Part shown: in pieces, positions 25,503 to 32,301 of the stretch
Numbering within the stretch: position 1 is the first letter of the stretch
Layout of the letters: every line of letters begins with the position of its first letter
Source of the DNA: Bradyrhizobium ivorense
GTDB taxonomy: Bacteria > Pseudomonadota > Alphaproteobacteria > Rhizobiales > Xanthobacteraceae
DNA: 64,000 bases
Assembly (NCBI RefSeq): GCF_900696085.1
Contig: NZ_CAADFC020000033.1
Span: forward strand, 620,001 to 684,000
Direction of reading: 5' to 3'
The notes under the pieces: generated by a model
Told to the model about the DNA's origin: nothing
Seen by the model: only the letters and a program-made list of their open reading frames with translations
Databases searched by the model: none
Translations under genes and position numbers: made by a program

Positions 25503-27469
25503 GCCGCTCGTCCCAGCGCTTCTGCCGGACCGACGACTTGCATGTCGCGAACCTTGACCCGCGCCGCGATCGTGCCCTTCCGGCCATCCTCAAACGTCAC
25601 TTCCGTGGAAATGTCGGCGTCTTGCGCTCCGTTGTAGAGTGCCGTGATCAACGAGGCATAGCGTTCGGCAATGAAGCGGCGGCGCACCTTCTGCGTGCGG
25701 GTCAGTTCGCCGTCATCCGCATCGAGTTCCTTGTGCAGAATGAGGAAGCGGCGAATCTGGGCGCCCGCAAGCAGCTTCTCCGCGGCCAGGGAGCGGTTCA
25801 CCGCGGCAACGTCCTTGGCGACCATATCGTAGACCAGCGGATGCCCGGCAAGCTCGTGATAGGACCCGTAGGCGACGTTGTTGCGTTCCGCCCAATTCGC
25901 GACCGCGACCGGGTCGATGTTGAGCATCGCGCATACGAAATCCCTGGAGTCGCCGAACGTGATCGCTTCCTTGATGTTGGGATAGAATTTCAGCTTGTTC
26001 TCAAGGTACTTGGGGGCAAACATCGTGCCGTCAGCCAGCCGACCGACGTCCTTCGCACGATCGATGATCTTCAGGTGCCCGGTCTTCTCGTCGAAAAAGC
26101 CGGCATCGCCGGTCCTGACGTATCCGTCGGATGTCATAGCCTCCGCCGTCTTTGCCTGATCCTTGAAATATCCGAGGAACATGCCGGGCGAGCGAAACTG
26201 CACTTCGCCCGATTCCGCAATTCGGATATCGACATTGGGCGCCGGCGGACCCACCGTATCCGAGTAGATCTGGCCATCGGGCTGGCACGTCACATAGAGG
26301 AACGCTTCGGTCTGGCCGTAGAGCTGTTTCAGGTTCAGTCCGATCGAGCGGTAGAACGCGAACAGATCCGGGCCGATGGCCTCACCTCCGGTGTATGCGA
26401 CCCGCAGCCGGGACATGCCAAGAACGTTCTTGAGGGGCTCGTAGACCAGCCAGCGCCCGAGTGCGTAGAGCAAGCGGCCTGACAGCGGCACCGGCCTTCC
26501 GGTCAGGACCTGCTCGCCATACCGGCGCCCGACGTCGAGGAAGTAGTTGAACATCCGCCGCTTGATCGGCGCAGCGTCCTCCATGCGGACCATCAGCCGG
26601 GTCAACATGGCCTCGAAAATGCGTGGCGGAGCCAGGTAGAAGGTTGGTCCGATCTCATGCCGGTCCTGCTCGATCGTGTCGCGGCTTTCGGGACACGCCA
26701 TGCAGTATCCAGTGACGAGGCCCTGCACATAGCTGACGTAGTGATCGCCCGCCCAGGCAAGCGGCAGATAGGCGAGCACCACGTCCTGGTCGGTCAGTCG
26801 ATCGAATCGCGTGGTATCGATTGCGGCATCGATGCCGCCTCGCGACGACACCATGACGCCCTTCGGCGCGCCGGTCGTTCCCGAGGTGTAGAGGATGACC
26901 GCGACGTCAGAACCGTCGCCTGTCCGAACCAGTTCATCGATCCGTTCGCCCAGCGCGGCGTCAGCGGCAAGGGCCGCGCGACCGTCCTCGATGACATCGT
27001 CGATCGCAATCGATCGATCATGATCGTAGCCCTCAAGCCCACGCCGCTCGTCATAGACGATCTTGTCGAGTTGCGGCAGCCGATCGGACACCGACAGGAC
27101 TTTGTCGACCTGCTCCTGGTCTTGCGCGGCGACCAGCTTCGCCTCGGCATGGGCGAGAACAAAGGCAAGTTCGTCGGCCACCGCATCCGCGTAGACCGGA
27201 ACGGGAATTGCGCGCAGCACCTGCGCTGCCATCATGGTCCAGTAAAGCTTCGGCCGGTTGGAGCCGACCACGGCGATCGTGTCGCCCGGCCGCAGGCCCA
27301 GGCGATGCAAACCCGCGGCATAAGCGCGCACGACCCCGGCAACTTGCGCCCAGGTCCAGCTCTGCCAGATGCCAAGATCCTTGTGCCGATACGCCGGACG
27401 CGTGCCTAACTGCGCTGCATTCCGCAGCAGCAATTTGGGGAACGTGTCAAACGATCCGCCACCGGCCAT
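25499..27469 (-). CDS. AMP-dependent acyl-CoA synthetase/ligase
   Basis: A 656-aa adenylate-forming enzyme of the long-chain acyl-CoA synthetase type. The ATP/AMP motif reads ILYTSGTTGAPKGVMVS near residue 190. The acyl-pocket segment LKQLYGQTEAFLYVT and the hinge region YVRTGDAGFFDEKTGHLKIIDR are present. It would activate a carboxylic acid to its CoA thioester using ATP. The ATG at 27469 fits family starts (MAGGGSFDTFPKLLLRN); ATGs at 27547 and 27673 are in frame. It is the first gene of the operon, and its stop overlaps the LivG start, suggesting activation of the substrate imported by the transporter. Confidence 0.9.
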   Translation of the reverse strand: MAGGGSFDTFPKLLLRNAAQLGTRPAYRHKDLGIWQSWTWAQVAGVVRAYAAGLHRLGLRPGDTIAVVGSNRPKLYWTMMAAQVLRAIPVPVYADAVADELAFVLAHAEAKLVAAQDQEQVDKVLSVSDRLPQLDKIVYDERRGLEGYDHDRSIAIDDVIEDGRAALAADAALGERIDELVRTGDGSDVAVILYTSGTTGAPKGVMVSSRGGIDAAIDTTRFDRLTDQDVVLAYLPLAWAGDHYVSYVQGLVTGYCMACPESRDTIEQDRHEIGPTFYLAPPRIFEAMLTRLMVRMEDAAPIKRRMFNYFLDVGRRYGEQVLTGRPVPLSGRLLYALGRWLVYEPLKNVLGMSRLRVAYTGGEAIGPDLFAFYRSIGLNLKQLYGQTEAFLYVTCQPDGQIYSDTVGPPAPNVDIRIAESGEVQFRSPGMFLGYFKDQAKTAEAMTSDGYVRTGDAGFFDEKTGHLKIIDRAKDVGRLADGTMFAPKYLENKLKFYPNIKEAITFGDSRDFVCAMLNIDPVAVANWAERNNVAYGSYHELAGHPLVYDMVAKDVAAVNRSLAAEKLLAGAQIRRFLILHKELDADDGELTRTQKVRRRFIAERYASLITALYNGAQDADISTEVTFEDGRKGTIAARVKVRDMQVVGPAEALGRAA

Positions 27470-27952
27470 GTCGGTCTCGATCCCAAAAACCGGCGCGTTG
27501 GTTCGCTCCTGTTTTGGTGACGCCTGCCCTCTACTGGCAACAGCCATGCGAGTGCCGCATGTTCCAACCTTACAGCGGATCGAAAATCCTACAAGTCCCA
27601 CATTGATGGATCTTCCTCGGATCCGTCGGGGAGACCCTCGCGGTAGCGGACTGGCCATCGAGTCCCGAAGCAAATCTCATGGACGACCAATCCGGAAAAG
27701 TCTTGCCTGCAAGGCGGACGCTGATCGGCTCGGAAGGGGTAGTCCCAATGGCTGGCAGGCCTACTGCTGGCAGAGTGCCAGACTGAATTCTCCGTCGTTC
27801 GAGCTGCCTTCCCCAGTCTGTGGCGCGCTGTCACCAATTGAAGATCGCCGTCTCGGCGTCTGCATTCTTCCGAGGTTTGCCGCCTCATCGACTGAGTCAC
27901 CGACCTTGGGGTAGCCGGACAAGACTGGATGCCGCTGAAGGTCTGCTTCGAG

Positions 27953-27993
27953 GTGCTTGGGAGCAGGCGGATCGCACGCAGGACGTCATTCGG
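27953..27993 (+). pseudogene. Inverted remnant of the mscS translation start region
   Basis: Starting GTGCTTGGGAGCAGGCGG, this about 40-bp stretch matches, in inverted orientation, the mscS leader and first codons at 20066-20106. The start codon position reads ACG instead of ATG and one base is missing, so it is not functional. It lies just before repeat copy B. Confidence 0.65.
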
Positions 27994-28010
27994 CGGGCAA
28001 CGGCTGGGCC

Positions 28011-28101
28011 GCTAACGCACGGAATCGGCGATCGCTTCCGATATCGGTGCAACGCAGCAATTCATCCAATGCATCTCAGGGTGCAATGGAACCATGGTCG
28101 C
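28011..28101 (+). repeat. 90-bp direct repeat, copy B (right flank of the liv-type block)
   Basis: Begins GCTAACGCACGGAAT like copy A at 20114-20203, in the same orientation, about 86 percent identical by eye. The two copies enclose the entire ligase plus ABC operon. Confidence 0.8.
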
Positions 28102-28155
28102 GCCAGCACGATTTCGGAATATTGGAAGATTAACCCTGACTTGCCCGACGTGTCA

Positions 28156-28173
28156 AGCCGCCTTCTCGAACGC
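28156..28173. repeat. Target-site duplication, left copy
   Basis: AGCCGCCTTCTCGAACGC, identical over 18 bp to 29712-29729. The copies abut both ends of the insertion sequence. Confidence 0.85.
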
Positions 28174-29711
28174 TGTCAGTAGCTCGTGATCTGTCGCCTG
28201 TTTGTAGCTCGTGAAGTGTCGTGTTTTTGGTGCCCCGGGACAAAGGGGGCACGATGGGCACGGCATCCATTCACGAGGGGGTACGACGGATGCGGTTTTC
28301 AGATTTGCTGGAACGGACGGAGGCGAGGGAACTGACGCAGGAGGGCGCTGCGGAGCTCCTCGGGGTCAGTGTTCGGACCTTCCAACGCTGGGCGGAGCGT
28401 TATGAGGCGGAGGGCGATGACGGGCTGGTCGACCGACGCATGGGACGGCGATCGCCACGGCGGGCGCCGGAGGCAGAGCTGGAGCGGATGCTGGGACTGT
28501 TCCGCGACAAATACGCGGACTTCACGGTGAAGCACTTCCACGAGCAGCTGCAAAAGCGGCATGACTATGTGCTGGGCTATACGGTGACCAAGCTCGCCCT
28601 GCAGGCGGCGGGCCTGGTACGGAAGGCGCCGAAGCGTTCGGCGCACCGTAAGAAGCGCCCACGCCGGCCGCTGCCGGGGATGCTGCTGCACCAGGATGGG
28701 TCGCGCCACGTCTGGATCGAGGGTCTGCCGGCGATGGACCTGATCGTGACGATGGACGATGCGACCAGCGAGGTCTACTCGATGCTGCTGGTCGAGGAAG
28801 AAGGCACGGCCTCGACGTTCCTGGCCCTGGGCGAGGTGATTGGCGAGCGTGGCTTGTTCTGTGCGCTCTACACCGATCGCGGCAGCCATTATTTCCTTAC
28901 CCCGAAGGCTGGCGAGAAGGTCTCGAAGACGCAACAAACCCAGGTGGGACGGGCTTTGTCGCATCTTGGGATCGAGCATATCGCAGCCTATTCGCCGCAG
29001 GCGCGGGGGCGCTCCGAGCGGCTGTTTGGCACGCTGCAGGACCGCCTGCCAAAGGAGCTGCGGCTCGCCGGGATCAAGACGGTCGAAGCCGCCAATGCGT
29101 GGTTGAAGGCGCATTACATCGCCGAACACAACGCCGCATTTGCGATCAAGGCCGAACAGCAAAGCACCGCCTTCGTTGCCGACCGCCACGAGGCCTGGCG
29201 CGAGGCGCTGTGCGTGATCGAGGAGCGAACCGTCGCCAACGACAATACCGTCGCATGGAAAGGTCGCCGGCTGCAGTTGCCGGAGAGCCGGCTGAGGCCT
29301 CACTTCGTCAGGGCCCTGGTGCGGGTGCATGAGTATCCCGATGGCACCGTCAGCGTGTTCCTCGGCCCGCATCGATTGGCGAGGTTTAGCGCCAACGGAC
29401 AGCAGATCAGCCCCGACGCATCTCAGCCTGGCAGCGTGCTCGGAGCCGTCAAGGACAAGCCCTGGCGGGCGCGCAAGCGCGCGTCCTTGACCGCTCCTGC
29501 GCGCGCCGCCGTCGAGACAACGCGGGTCGGGACGGAGAAACGGGCTTCAAATCGAACAAAGAAACCCGCCCGCAGGGCTGACCAGACCGCTCCATCCATG
29601 GCATGACAAACCCGGCGCTCCCGTCCACGCCTTCCGGGGGCGCCCAAAACTCCAAAACGAAGGCGACAGATCACGAGCTACAAAAACACGACATCTTCAC
29701 CCGCTATGGAC
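28174..29711 (+). mobile_element. Insertion sequence, ISNCY family (IS1202-like)
   Basis: The element is about 1.54 kb and carries a single transposase gene. The tips align as GTCAGTAGCTCGTGA (left) and GTCCATAGCGGGTGA (right, reverse complement), 11 of 15 matching. Each end has two tandem copies, 26 bp apart, of a motif TAGCTCGTGA-TC/AG-TGTCG (28180 and 28206 on the left; 29706 and 29680 on the right, minus strand), probably transposase-binding sites. An 18-bp direct repeat flanks it. Long duplications are a known trait of the IS1202 group. The intact gene, ends and duplication suggest a recent insertion. Confidence 0.85.
28254..29606 (+). CDS. ISNCY/IS1202-type DDE transposase
   Basis: A 450-aa transposase. 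An N-terminal helix-turn-helix (ELTQEGAAELLGVSVRTFQRW, residues about 20-40) is followed by an rve-type catalytic core. DDE residues are visible: Asp in LLHQDGSRHVW, Asp in LYTDRGSHYF, and Glu in GRSERLFGTLQDRLP. ATG at 28254 has AGGGGG upstream; a longer in-frame GTG start at 28221 lies in the IS end region. The C-terminal tail is basic and low-complexity. The frame is intact, so the element may still be active. Confidence 0.93.
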   Translation: MGTASIHEGVRRMRFSDLLERTEARELTQEGAAELLGVSVRTFQRWAERYEAEGDDGLVDRRMGRRSPRRAPEAELERMLGLFRDKYADFTVKHFHEQLQKRHDYVLGYTVTKLALQAAGLVRKAPKRSAHRKKRPRRPLPGMLLHQDGSRHVWIEGLPAMDLIVTMDDATSEVYSMLLVEEEGTASTFLALGEVIGERGLFCALYTDRGSHYFLTPKAGEKVSKTQQTQVGRALSHLGIEHIAAYSPQARGRSERLFGTLQDRLPKELRLAGIKTVEAANAWLKAHYIAEHNAAFAIKAEQQSTAFVADRHEAWREALCVIEERTVANDNTVAWKGRRLQLPESRLRPHFVRALVRVHEYPDGTVSVFLGPHRLARFSANGQQISPDASQPGSVLGAVKDKPWRARKRASLTAPARAAVETTRVGTEKRASNRTKKPARRADQTAPSMA

Positions 29712-29729
29712 AGCCGCCTTCTCGAACGC
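29712..29729. repeat. Target-site duplication, right copy
   Basis: AGCCGCCTTCTCGAACGC, the partner of 28156-28173. Joining the flanks across the element restores a continuous intergenic repeat running into CTACTTTGCATGGGGTTG. Confidence 0.85.
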
Positions 29730-29808
29730 CGGCCGCCGCCGCCGGCTACTTTGCATGGGGTTGTTTTTCGGCATTTGTTCAGCGCCCCCTGCGGGAGGGT
29801 ATCGCAAC

Positions 29809-30747
29809 TCAGCTGACCTCGAACGCGTGCTCGGCGAGGTGCTTCAAATTGGCGTGCCAGTGCTCGGCGATCGCAAGCCGCGTCGGCACCCAGACATGCT
29901 CGTGCTTGCCGATGTAGTCGAGAAACCGCATCAAGGCGGCGGCGCGGCCGGGACGGCCGACGACGCGGCAATGCAGCCCGACCGACATCATCCTGGGCTG
30001 CGTCGCGCCCTCGGCGTAGAGCACGTCAAAACTGTCCTTCAGATAGGTGTAGAACTCGTCGCCGCCGCCAAAGCCCTGCTGGTTGATGAAGCGCATGTCG
30101 TTGGCATCGAGCGTGTAGGGGATTACGAGATGCGGCTCGGTTCCCGGGGCCTTGATCCAGTACGGCAGGTCGTCGGCATAGGAATCGCAGAGATAGCGCA
30201 GGCCGCCCGCTTCCATCAAAAGCCGCAGCGTGTTGATCGAGGAGCGGCCGGTGTACCAGCCGAGCGGCCGTGCGCCGGTCGCCTCGGTGTGCACGGCGAT
30301 GGCGCGCGCGATCTCGTCGCGCTCCTCGACCTCAGTCATGTCCTTGTGCTCGACCCAGCGCAAGCTGTGGCTGGCGATGTCCCAGCCCGCCTCCAGCATC
30401 GCCGCGACGGCATCCGGATTGCGCTTCAGCGCCATCGCGACGCCGAACACGGTCGCCGGCAGCTTGCGCTCGCTAAAGATCCGCCACAGCCGCCAGAAGC
30501 CGGCGCGCGAGCCATATTCGAACATCGATTCGATATTGGCGTGGCGCTTGCCGATCCAGGGCTTTGCGCCGAGCACGTCGGACAGAAAGGCTTCCGAGGC
30601 GGCATCGCCGTGCAGGATGTTGTTCTCGCCGCCCTCCTCGAAATTGACCACGAACTGCACCGCGACCCGCGCCGCATCCGGCCATTTCGGGTCGGGCGGG
30701 TTGCGGCCGTAGCCGCGAAGATCGCGCGGGTAGCGGGGCTCCGTCAC
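29809..30747 (-). CDS. puuE: Allantoinase PuuE (polysaccharide-deacetylase fold)
   Basis: A 312-aa protein resembling the metal-independent allantoinase PuuE, which opens the allantoin ring to allantoate. The NodB-like barrel is recognisable: an N-terminal VAVQFVVNFEEGGENNILHGD, the His motif WDIASHSLRW near residue 130, and GWYTGRSSINTLRLL near 170. The family N-terminus (PRDLRGYGRNPPDPKWP) is present. It starts with GTG at 30747, 1 nt after the stop of the DUF3830 gene, so the two form an operon. With the amidohydrolase at 10004 it gives successive steps of ureide breakdown, although the genes are 19 kb apart. Confidence 0.9.
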   Translation of the reverse strand: MTEPRYPRDLRGYGRNPPDPKWPDAARVAVQFVVNFEEGGENNILHGDAASEAFLSDVLGAKPWIGKRHANIESMFEYGSRAGFWRLWRIFSERKLPATVFGVAMALKRNPDAVAAMLEAGWDIASHSLRWVEHKDMTEVEERDEIARAIAVHTEATGARPLGWYTGRSSINTLRLLMEAGGLRYLCDSYADDLPYWIKAPGTEPHLVIPYTLDANDMRFINQQGFGGGDEFYTYLKDSFDVLYAEGATQPRMMSVGLHCRVVGRPGRAAALMRFLDYIGKHEHVWVPTRLAIAEHWHANLKHLAEHAFEVS

Positions 30748-30748
30748 A

Positions 30749-31162
30749 TCAAACTTCCTCGAAGCGGATCTTTTGCGCGCCCTTCCACAGCACCGTTTTG
30801 CCGAACGTGGTGAGGTTCTCGAGACCCGAGGTCAGCGTGATAAAGTGGTTGCCGGCGAGCTGGCCCATCTTGCTGGCAAAATGCACGCCGCCATAGGCGA
30901 GCAGGATCTCGGTCTCGCTGATGCCGCCGGGATAGAGGATGATCTGGCCGGGCGCCGGATAGCTGGTGTGGTTCTCGTAGGAGACGCCGAAATCGAGATC
31001 GCCGAGCGGCATCCAGACGCCCTCGCCGCTCCAGCGCACATGGATCGCCTGGCTCTCGAACGGCATCGCCTTGCGGAACGCAGCGACCGTCTTCGGCGCC
31101 AGCTGCTCCTCGAAACGGGCGTCAAAGGTGAAGTCGCCGGCGTGGACAATCAGTTTGCTCAT
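30749..31162 (-). CDS. DUF3830 family protein (cyclophilin-like)
   Basis: A 137-aa protein of the DUF3830 family, predicted to have a cyclophilin-like beta barrel. Family features include AIHVRWSGEGVWMPLGDLD and the C-terminal LGENNL-type region, here GLENLTTFGKTVLWKGAQ. The function is unknown; genes of this family commonly accompany allantoin or pyrimidine catabolism genes, and here it directly precedes puuE. The ATG at 31162 follows GAGAGA. An in-frame upstream start at 31246 lacks support. Confidence 0.85.
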   Translation of the reverse strand: MSKLIVHAGDFTFDARFEEQLAPKTVAAFRKAMPFESQAIHVRWSGEGVWMPLGDLDFGVSYENHTSYPAPGQIILYPGGISETEILLAYGGVHFASKMGQLAGNHFITLTSGLENLTTFGKTVLWKGAQKIRFEEV

Positions 31163-31361
31163 CGATCTCTCGTGGGTGCGCTTTGGAGGAAATGACGCCC
31201 CAGCATTGCCGCCGGGCGGCGCCGGACGCAAGGCCGTTTCCGGCAATTTGGGCCGCTTTTCGTCTCCCTGCGTCTTCGCAACGCAGATGTGAGCGCCGTC
31301 GCGTTGCGCCCCGCCGTCCCGTTTGCCAACCTGACACCGGGCGACAAATCAGGAGATCGCG

Positions 31362-32096
31362 ATGACGACAGACAGCCTGCACGGACATGTGGCCCTCGTG
31401 ACCGGAGGCTCGCGCGGCATCGGTGCCGCAATCGTCAAGATGCTGGCCGAGGCCGGCGCCGCGGTCGCGATCAACTATCGCGAGCGCGCTACCGAGGCGG
31501 AGACGCTGGCCAAGGGCATCGTTGCGGCCGGTGGCCGGGCCGTCGCGATCGCCGCCGATGTCTCCGAGGCCGCCGCCGTCACGGAACTGGTCGAGCGCGC
31601 CAGGAACGAGCTCGGCCCGCTCGACATTCTGGTCAACAATGCCGGCATCGCCATCGTGCGCGGCGTCGACGATCTCACCGAGGAGGATTTTGACCGCACC
31701 ATCACGGTCAACCTCAAATCGGCCTTCCTGTGCACGCAGGCCGTGCTGCCGATGATGCGTACAAGGAAATGGGGCCGCATCGTCAATATCTCCTCCGGCG
31801 CCGCGCGGGGCGGCGGCGCGATCGGGCCGCACTACAACGCATCGAAAGCGGGCATGGAGGGATTGACCCGCGGCTATGCGGCGCGCCTCGTCAAGGAGGG
31901 CATCACCGTGAATGCAGTGGCGCCCTCGCTGATCGAGACCGACATGATGAAGGGCCAGAGCGGGCTGGTCGGCCGGATTCCGATGGGCCGCTTCGGCACT
32001 GCCGAGGAGGTCGCGCAGGCCGTGATGCTGCTGGTCAACAATCCCTACATGACCGGGCAGACCATTGCGATGAGCGGCGGCATGGCGTTCAACTAG
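31362..32096 (+). CDS. SDR-family NAD(P)-dependent oxidoreductase, FabG-like
   Basis: A 244-aa classical short-chain dehydrogenase. The cofactor site TGGSRGIGAAI is at residues 14-24, the structural motif NNAGIAIV near 88, and catalytic Ser (NISSGAARG) with Tyr and Lys in YNASKAG near 150. The ATG follows AGGAGATCGCG. It is divergent from the DUF3830-puuE pair with a 199-bp gap. The reaction is probably reduction of a 3-oxoacyl or keto substrate, and the specific substrate cannot be read. Confidence 0.9.
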   Translation: MTTDSLHGHVALVTGGSRGIGAAIVKMLAEAGAAVAINYRERATEAETLAKGIVAAGGRAVAIAADVSEAAAVTELVERARNELGPLDILVNNAGIAIVRGVDDLTEEDFDRTITVNLKSAFLCTQAVLPMMRTRKWGRIVNISSGAARGGGAIGPHYNASKAGMEGLTRGYAARLVKEGITVNAVAPSLIETDMMKGQSGLVGRIPMGRFGTAEEVAQAVMLLVNNPYMTGQTIAMSGGMAFN

Positions 32097-32106
32097 CCCT
32101 CCAGTC

Positions 32107-32135
32107 TTGACCGCACGGTCGCTTTGCCTTAACGG
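32107..32135 (+). promoter_or_regulatory. Probable sigma-70 promoter of the trp leader-trpS unit
   Basis: TTGACC (32107-32112) is followed after 17 bp by TAACGG (32130-32135). Transcription would begin at about 32142-32144, at or next to the A of the leader ATG, which explains the absence of a ribosome site for the leader peptide. Confidence 0.5.
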
Positions 32136-32143
32136 CTTGCCGC

Positions 32144-32191
32144 ATGAACCGCTCGATCCTCATCGCCAATTTCTGGTGGCTCGCCGACTGA
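32144..32191 (+). CDS. trp leader peptide (TrpL-like) controlling trpS
   Basis: A 15-codon open frame, MNRSILIANFWWLAD then TGA, with tandem Trp codons at 11 and 12. It is followed by the base-pairing segments and terminator of an attenuator and precedes a tryptophanyl-tRNA synthetase gene. Ribosome stalling at UGG UGG under low charged tRNA-Trp would favour the antiterminator. No Shine-Dalgarno is present, and the promoter position suggests a leaderless mRNA, as described for rhizobial trpL. It is too short for standard gene calling. Confidence 0.85.
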   Translation: MNRSILIANFWWLAD

Positions 32192-32232
32192 CCGGCGGGC
32201 CGAAACGCGTTCATGCATTTTCGGGGCCGCCG
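32178..32232 (+). promoter_or_regulatory. Attenuator pairing segments 1, 2 and 3
   Basis: Segment 1 GGCTCGCCG (32178-32186, overlapping the Trp-Leu-Ala codons) pairs with segment 2 CGGCGGGCC (32193-32201) over 9 bp with one G-U. Segment 2 can instead pair through CGGCGG (32193-32198) with CCGCCG of segment 3 (32227-32232), which would break the terminator. This is the standard pause/antiterminator/terminator alternation. Confidence 0.8.
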
Positions 32233-32249
32233 CATGGGGCGGCCTTTTT
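32225..32249 (+). terminator. Attenuator terminator before trpS
   Basis: Stem GGCCGCC / GGCGGCC (7 bp, all G-C) with a 6-nt loop, followed directly by TTTTT at 32245-32249. It ends 52 nt before the trpS ATG and sits downstream of the Trp leader peptide. Confidence 0.88.
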
Positions 32250-32301
32250 CATGTCAGCAACCCGCATGCGGTGTCCCCGTTCAACCGAAACGGAGACACC
32301 T

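Larger units (their letters stand above)
27470..28155. other. Non-coding stretch upstream of the ligase-transporter operon
   Basis: No convincing gene is seen. The first part probably holds the operon promoter. Further right are an inverted fragment of the mscS 5' end (27953-27993), repeat copy B (28011-28101) and the left part of an intergenic repeat (TGACTTGCCCGACGTGTCAA from 28137) that the insertion sequence interrupts. Confidence 0.5.

Noticed and set aside
28180..29680. The 20-bp perfect inverted repeat TAGCTCGTGATCTGTCGCCT as the IS terminal inverted repeats
   Set aside because: Its copies lie at unequal distances from the ends (5-6 and 31 bp); the 18-bp duplications and the aligned tips fix the ends outside it.
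32107..32301. N-terminal extension of trpS to an in-frame start at 32107
   Set aside because: It would translate through the leader peptide region and terminator; the ATG at 32302 has a ribosome site and matches family starts.
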